From assembly GCF_000210295.1 (NCBI RefSeq), contig NC_026742.1:930001-994000 (forward strand): 64,000 bases of DNA, written 5' to 3'. The first letter of the stretch is position 1. Each line of letters starts with the position of its first letter. The DNA is from Trypanosoma brucei gambiense DAL972 (Eukaryota > Euglenozoa > Kinetoplastea > Trypanosomatida > Trypanosomatidae). A model generated the notes under the pieces. That model was given only the letters and a program-made list of their open reading frames with translations. It made no database searches and was not told the origin of the DNA. Below are positions 59,077 through 64,000 of this stretch, one piece after another. The position numbers and the translations under genes are program-made.

Positions 59077-60696
59077 TCACTCCGTTAACTGTGTTGACGG
59101 GGGATGGAACACATCCCTCACCAGCACTGCAGCCATCGCCAACATTTCACGCTGCGCCGTGGTATCTGCTACACGCAGCGGGGTCCGATTACTCCCTGCT
59201 GCCGCTGGACCAATGTGAGCAGCCGCCCACCCACACGTGATGGCGTTGCTGGCAACCGCGAGTGCCGCACCGAAAAGAGGATGATGTTGAAGCCATTGAC
59301 ACAAGGTTCCTCGCACCTCATGAGGTTGGCGTACATCTTCGAGAAATATCGGTTCCCTGCGGCATTCCCTCAGACAAGAGTCAGTTTCACCCCAAGGGGT
59401 GCCAACTGGGTTCTGCGAGTCGTCTCCTTCAGTTTCGTCCATCAAAAATAGCAAGACACGTTCACTGGATATCAGCAACTGCTGAAGCTTTGTTTCGTAG
59501 CATGAATGAACTCCTCTCGCGAAACCGTTGTCGCGACGGGAGTGACCCACACGCAGAGCCCACTCCTCCTCATCCGCATGCGCGGCTGCCAAAAGTTCAA
59601 TGGCAACTCGCCACCACCGCGGTGGAGCCACGTATAAGCCTGTTGACTTTAGCACAACTGCCTCCAGTCGCAACACTTCGCTAGAACTAAACACGTGTTG
59701 ATCGAAGAAATGCTTATCCAGTATGGTAACGAGATCCTCAACATCCGCGTTGACGTCTGCGTATTTCCAACTTATTAGGAGGCAGGCACTCATAAAAAGG
59801 AGGTGGTCTCGCGCCGTCAGGTCACTAATGGTTTTGCCACTGCCCTGCTCGTTGAGCGCAAACGCGTGATTCGCCAGCAACTGCAATGCCGTTATTGGCA
59901 CCTCAAGAGCGTTTTTCCAAGACTGGTCGTACCGTTGGAGTCCTAGCAGGAAGCTGAAGCCCATCAGCAATGCTGTCGCTGCAACCTCTCGTTGTTGCTG
60001 AAGCAACCAAACCAAAGCGGTGCTAGCCGCAGTTTGCTCCCGCTTGATTTCACCGCTGGCTAGTGAAAGGACGCTATCTGTGGGGAAGAGACGCAATTTT
60101 ATAAAGTCATATGCTCGAGAACCTTCTTGCGGCACTGAGGACCCTTCCTCGCAACTTTGTGACGTCATTGCTGCAGCGACCTCATCAGTATACCACCGAA
60201 ATGCGGAACAAAGGGACGGAGACATGTCTGTTGCTGTAGTGAATTCGGCTGGTGCATGAAGTGCCCATCGTGTGGGCGCCACTCTGGAACGAAGCAGGAA
60301 TTGTTCATCTTCCCAATGCGCTCGTTGACTGTGCTTTCGCACACTTGTTTTTCCGGTGTCATTTGCATGATGATCAGTTGAAACCGCTGTCGTAACGGCT
60401 TTGATGCCTTCTGGTGGCATGCAGAGATCGCCTGTCCGCGAATAGTCTGAACCTGCAGTTGCCGCATTCGAAGAATTGTCTGAATCACTAGGAGATAAGT
60501 TACTCCTCCCCATTTTCGCGGTAACAATTGGTGAAGAAAAACGAGGCACTTTTACTGGTGCGGTGCCGCCGACTTTTCTACTCGTTGTCATCCAATCGTC
60601 CCTATCAGGGGTATTTGCCACTGCACGACAATGAAGCAGCTGCTCGCTGAAACCACAAACTCTCTGCCTCTGGTTGGTCATGCCTTTCCTCTTCAT
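59077..60696 (-). CDS. divergent cyclin-box protein
   Basis: 539 residues, ATG at 60694-60696 (a GTG precedes it in frame). The N-terminal 140 residues are Ser/Thr-rich and likely disordered, with basic patches. A single cyclin box is inferred at about 230-370: LTARDHLLFMSACLLISWKYAD matches the helix with the Lys of the cyclin fold (LxxxAClxIAsKyxE), and SSEVLRLEAVVLKSTGLYVAPPRWW matches the helix leading to the conserved Pro (ExxxLxxLxwxlxxPT). The remainder is Ala/Leu-rich and could be a second repeat. T. brucei has many diverged cyclins (CYC family), but I cannot say which one or its CRK partner. Confidence 0.62.
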   Translation of the reverse strand: MKRKGMTNQRQRVCGFSEQLLHCRAVANTPDRDDWMTTSRKVGGTAPVKVPRFSSPIVTAKMGRSNLSPSDSDNSSNAATAGSDYSRTGDLCMPPEGIKAVTTAVSTDHHANDTGKTSVRKHSQRAHWEDEQFLLRSRVAPTRWALHAPAEFTTATDMSPSLCSAFRWYTDEVAAAMTSQSCEEGSSVPQEGSRAYDFIKLRLFPTDSVLSLASGEIKREQTAASTALVWLLQQQREVAATALLMGFSFLLGLQRYDQSWKNALEVPITALQLLANHAFALNEQGSGKTISDLTARDHLLFMSACLLISWKYADVNADVEDLVTILDKHFFDQHVFSSSEVLRLEAVVLKSTGLYVAPPRWWRVAIELLAAAHADEEEWALRVGHSRRDNGFARGVHSCYETKLQQLLISSERVLLFLMDETEGDDSQNPVGTPWGETDSCLRECRREPIFLEDVRQPHEVRGTLCQWLQHHPLFGAALAVASNAITCGWAAAHIGPAAAGSNRTPLRVADTTAQREMLAMAAVLVRDVFHPPSTQLTE

Positions 60697-61198
60697 CACC
60701 CCGTGTCTCTGCTATTGCGCGTAGCTTTTGACTGATACCTTAAGCGAACGCTCTCTCCTATCCCTGCGGGATGCTCTGCCTAACTGTTGACAATCAATAA
60801 CAGAAAAATAAAATAAAAACGAAGTAGCCTTTGACCCACCATCGTATAGTGGTGGAGTGGGTAAAGGAGTTGAAGCAAAGTATACCACAGCAAACAGGAT
60901 TGAGGAAGGGTGATGGAATTGTTAGACATGAAAAACCCATTCGCCTAACCACAGACGATTGAGTGCCACTTCGGCACAGCACCTCTTGCACGAGTCAATA
61001 CACCACTCGCTTCATAAGGGACAGATTTAGCACTTTCCCTCTGTGTCCAAGTGCTTCCAAGACGCAACCCTCGTAGTTCTACTACTGCCACATATCCAGT
61101 CCAGTAGGTTAACCTTCAATTTGATCCCATAAATCAACGTGAGTTCCAGTAGCAGCGTGCACGACCCCAATGGCAATACCACCAGCGGCCGACTCTCT
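60697..61198. other. intergenic spacer
   Basis: No gene. A T-rich minus-strand tract at about 60800-60822 is a candidate acceptor for the cyclin mRNA. The rest is the 3' UTR of the 900-residue gene. Confidence 0.45.
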
Positions 61199-63901
61199 TC
61201 AACGGCATATGAGAAACGACTCCAACTGCTGTCGAGTATTGTTCATGAAGAGACTTCCTGTCAGTGGATTCCTGTATGGCGACGGTTGGTTCCCGCAGTA
61301 GGATATCCCTAACTCCCTATCTGAAGTTTCTTCCAAATGCCGCGCAAGGCGCCGTCCAGCACACGTTAATCCTACCGCTCCCCAGCAGTTAGAGACCCCA
61401 TCGGATGTAGTAAAAAAATACCGCGGGTGACATACAACAAGTAGAGGAATCAGAGCGGGGTCACCGATGTGATCCCGGATAAACACGCGAATATCAATTG
61501 ATAGTAGCGTTCGGAGCACTGCGAATGAGAGGCAAGAGCCGTCGCCGCTACCGTCACCTCTATTGCTTTCGTCTGATTCATCCACATCATCTTCAAAATC
61601 CATTCCAATTTCCTCCGCCCGGCGCAACAACTCCCGATGGAGGCAACACATGACCTCAAGAACCAACCTTGCTGGCAGCTTTTTCCTACTAGCCAGCGGC
61701 GGCTCCCCCGGTGTGGCGCGTGCACGAATATACAACACTTGCCTGCCCCCTTCCGTTTTGTAGCAACCGTCAACAAACCTGTTGAACACAATCAACTTAT
61801 ATTTAGTCGCATTATCACCGCACGCCCCACAGCCACTGTCCACTTTCGCCCCGATATGTGAGCCGGTCGGTTGGGCACTGCACTCTTCATATGGGAAGAA
61901 GAGACATGCAATGTTTTCTTTAATTTCGTTTTTAACAAGCGGAGAAACGCGGCCCTGAACTTCCCCAATAAGCATTGGGTGCAGTGCTTCGTGCTGCCTA
62001 GTGGTGAAATATCGCATCAGGTGGCGCACAAAAGCTATGTTGGCACACGCCCCCATGGGGTACATTGCGCACGCAGGGGCGGCGACAATATCTTCACCCA
62101 CCGGCTGTACAAATAGCCTCACCGATGGAAGTTGCTCCAGTTTCTCATAAACAGCAGCTTGCAACCCACAAAAAAGACGATCCAACATGTCTACGTTTTC
62201 CTCAGGGTCGGGTGCACTCCCTTGCCAATAAGAAACAAAGCTCCACCACGGACGTTCGTCGACAACCAACCGACTCACTGGGGCATCTGCGACTTCTCCC
62301 TCATCACTCAATTCCCTCAGCACGACACTGTGAGGCAGTCGCCCTGTTGGAGGCATGTCCCCCTTTGCAGTAACTTGTGCTTCCGGCACTGCACAAAGTC
62401 GACGGCGAAGGAAAAGTACACCAATATCGGATAGCGCTTCGTTTGATGACTCAAGATGTGGTGATTGCCTCCCCTGGTGCTGAGTCTTGCGCTGCTGGCA
62501 CTCAGCCAAAGGCCTCCCCCAGCACCACTCCACACCTAGAGTGCTGAGCGCTGACAGAAAAGCAACTTCTCGACGACGTCGCACGTCCTCACGATTCAAC
62601 ACGAAAAGAGAGGTGAGTGATGGGTGTGCTGCCAAAACACGGTTCCGCACCGCGGCAAAGTCAACAAAACCGTGGCCGTCGCTGTCAACTGACATGCCAG
62701 TAGAACTCACGGGGATTGTTTGAATGAACTGCAGCAGCGGCAAAAGACTCTGTGAAAGACGATAGCGTTCCATTGATGAGGGGGCGATGATTCGCTCCCC
62801 CATATGCATTACGGTGTGAGCTTCACCAACAGGAGGAGAAGGAGCAGAGTTGACGGGTACGTGGTGTGACTGGGTCGGTGAAGCCGCTTCGCTTCTCACA
62901 GTAGTCGATTCATCCCCCCTTGCGTTACCCATTCCACAACCATCCCTCACACGCACAACAGAACCGTTGCCAGAAAACGCAAACAGCTCACACTCGTATA
63001 CCAGCAAAAGCCGTTTGATGTCATTGGACAACTCGCGGCGTATGAAGCTCGTTGCAGCGTGGCTTAGCGACGCACGATGAATGACTTTTAGTGGCACTGG
63101 ACGCCTCTCACCGCAACCATTCGAAGCTTCCAACGTGCGGACGAGCGCAGCGATTTCAGTAGCCAACTCCCGTACGCCGGGTCTAACACGGATCACAAGT
63201 TTCTCGTCTGCGCCTCTGCTTTCAGGACTGATTTTCCCATCAAGTGATGTTCGGGACGAAGACGGCGATAAGGTGAACACGCGTGTACTCTGAATTCGAC
63301 TCGTAAGGAGCTGCTTGTTGTGTTCCACCCCAACCCCAGCACCCACTAATCGAACAGGAGATCCGGCGCCAGGAACCAATCGCGAGAGCAATGGCTGAAA
63401 ATGTTCTTCCATGTATTCCAATGGCACTGGCGGATAAAAAGGCACGCTTATCGTCACACCGCCCCACGTGTCAGCAGTTGTGGTTGCAATTGCTTCACCC
63501 AAATCCACCCCTTTCCCATTCGCCATTTCACGCTGTTCGTTGAGATGCCGTCGATACATCACTAGCACCGCCGCAACCTCGGTGGTTATTTCCCCAGCAT
63601 CGAGCAAAGGTGTTCCCACGGCGGGAAGTGGCCCTGACAGAACATTTGGTGGTGATGATGTTACGGGTTTTGTGGTCTGTGGTTGTCGCTGTGGTGGCGG
63701 GACCATGTGCTTCACAGATGATGCCACACTTGCTCTTGGCCCCTTGCTAAATAAAATTGCGCTCTCACTGTTCCTCCCACTGAAACTCGACGAAGCCAAC
63801 CGTGCTTCCACCATTGGAGAATCAAAAATAAGCCCTACACACCGATGGACGCACGGGCGGCATCCCGCTAGAGGTTGCCGAAGTTTCAATAAAACCTGCA
63901 T
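61199..63901 (-). CDS. hypothetical protein with mitochondrial-like presequence
   Basis: 900 residues, ATG at 63899-63901. The first 25 residues (MQVLLKLRQPLAGCRPCVHR...) are rich in Arg, Lys, Leu and Cys with no acidic residue, typical of a mitochondrial targeting peptide. The body mixes folded blocks (e.g. around 390-470, 600-700, 800-860) with disordered Ser/Thr/Pro-rich segments, one with a QRQPQTTKPVT tract near 75. No known domain was recognised. An acidic cluster (DFEDDVDESDESNRGDGSGDG, about 765-785) is striking. A mitochondrial role is an inference from the N-terminus only; the large size and divergent content are typical of kinetoplastid mitochondrial RNA or ribosome factors. Confidence 0.72.
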   Translation of the reverse strand: MQVLLKLRQPLAGCRPCVHRCVGLIFDSPMVEARLASSSFSGRNSESAILFSKGPRASVASSVKHMVPPPQRQPQTTKPVTSSPPNVLSGPLPAVGTPLLDAGEITTEVAAVLVMYRRHLNEQREMANGKGVDLGEAIATTTADTWGGVTISVPFYPPVPLEYMEEHFQPLLSRLVPGAGSPVRLVGAGVGVEHNKQLLTSRIQSTRVFTLSPSSSRTSLDGKISPESRGADEKLVIRVRPGVRELATEIAALVRTLEASNGCGERRPVPLKVIHRASLSHAATSFIRRELSNDIKRLLLVYECELFAFSGNGSVVRVRDGCGMGNARGDESTTVRSEAASPTQSHHVPVNSAPSPPVGEAHTVMHMGERIIAPSSMERYRLSQSLLPLLQFIQTIPVSSTGMSVDSDGHGFVDFAAVRNRVLAAHPSLTSLFVLNREDVRRRREVAFLSALSTLGVEWCWGRPLAECQQRKTQHQGRQSPHLESSNEALSDIGVLFLRRRLCAVPEAQVTAKGDMPPTGRLPHSVVLRELSDEGEVADAPVSRLVVDERPWWSFVSYWQGSAPDPEENVDMLDRLFCGLQAAVYEKLEQLPSVRLFVQPVGEDIVAAPACAMYPMGACANIAFVRHLMRYFTTRQHEALHPMLIGEVQGRVSPLVKNEIKENIACLFFPYEECSAQPTGSHIGAKVDSGCGACGDNATKYKLIVFNRFVDGCYKTEGGRQVLYIRARATPGEPPLASRKKLPARLVLEVMCCLHRELLRRAEEIGMDFEDDVDESDESNRGDGSGDGSCLSFAVLRTLLSIDIRVFIRDHIGDPALIPLLVVCHPRYFFTTSDGVSNCWGAVGLTCAGRRLARHLEETSDRELGISYCGNQPSPYRNPLTGSLFMNNTRQQLESFLICR

Positions 63902-64000
63902 TTCCTCCTTTTATTGGTGTCCTCTGAGCCCACTACCTGGCAACCTGTGAGCGACCAAATGCCAAGGGGTCAGGAAATGTCGGCTTTCCGTAAAGGAGGA
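63902..64000. other. 5' flank of the last gene, window end
   Basis: The 99 bases upstream of the 900-residue gene. No strong minus-strand pyrimidine tract is visible within them, so the acceptor may lie beyond the window. Confidence 0.4.

Noticed and set aside
1..64000. CRISPR arrays, rRNA operons, prokaryotic promoters or ribosome-binding sites
   Set aside because: The window is eukaryotic (kinetoplastid); no such structures were seen.

Overview
The window looks like nuclear chromosomal DNA of an African trypanosome, most likely the Trypanosoma brucei group. The signs are intronless genes all on one strand, polypyrimidine tracts just upstream of start codons as needed for spliced-leader trans-splicing, spacers full of homopolymers and microsatellites, and trypanosomatid protein families: an inactive-type calpain, a large non-canonical poly(A) polymerase-like protein, flagellar IFT139, and spermidine synthase of the trypanothione pathway. 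From unverified memory, the RPL11 to spermidine synthase order resembles T. brucei chromosome 9. All 23 credible genes and the one gene fragment read on the minus strand, so the window appears to lie inside a single polycistronic unit transcribed right to left. No tRNA, rRNA, strand switch or CRISPR was recognised.

Layout by coordinate: 0.5-8 kb, calpain-like protein, bacterial-type adenylosuccinate lyase and an unknown 575-residue protein. 7.8-10.5 kb, a 1,260-bp tandem duplication with two identical RPL11 genes and a 50-codon stub of the downstream neighbour. 10.6-26 kb, an ARF-family GTPase, a small basic LLPH-like protein, a 1,857-residue nucleotidyltransferase with a split catalytic region, an Akr1-type ankyrin palmitoyltransferase and a small alanine-rich protein. 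26-43 kb, IFT139, a Siw14-type phosphatase, a DENN protein, spermidine synthase, a multi-pass membrane protein, a small charged coiled-coil protein and a disordered 771-residue protein.

From 43.0 to 56.5 kb the window is gene-poor. It holds one single-pass membrane protein (200 residues) and two diverged paralogues coding for Cys-rich, heavily glycosylated, coiled-coil exported proteins (309 and 285 residues). Around them are 3.5, 4.7 and 2.6 kb tracts with no credible gene; one contains decayed, codon-like sequence that may be a retroposon or gene remnant. This insertion-like, AT-rich interval is the most likely place for lineage-specific biology. From 56.5 kb dense core genes resume: a CHCHD2/10 (MIX17) homologue, Ubc13, a divergent cyclin and a putative mitochondrial protein of 900 residues.

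The genes do not form a metabolic operon. Adenylosuccinate lyase (purine), spermidine synthase (polyamine), IFT139 (cilium), RPL11 (ribosome), Ubc13 and the rest are unrelated housekeeping genes that share a transcription unit, as is usual in kinetoplastids. Several long open frames begin at TTG or GTG; I moved those starts to the first plausible ATG, often supported by a polypyrimidine tract between the two.
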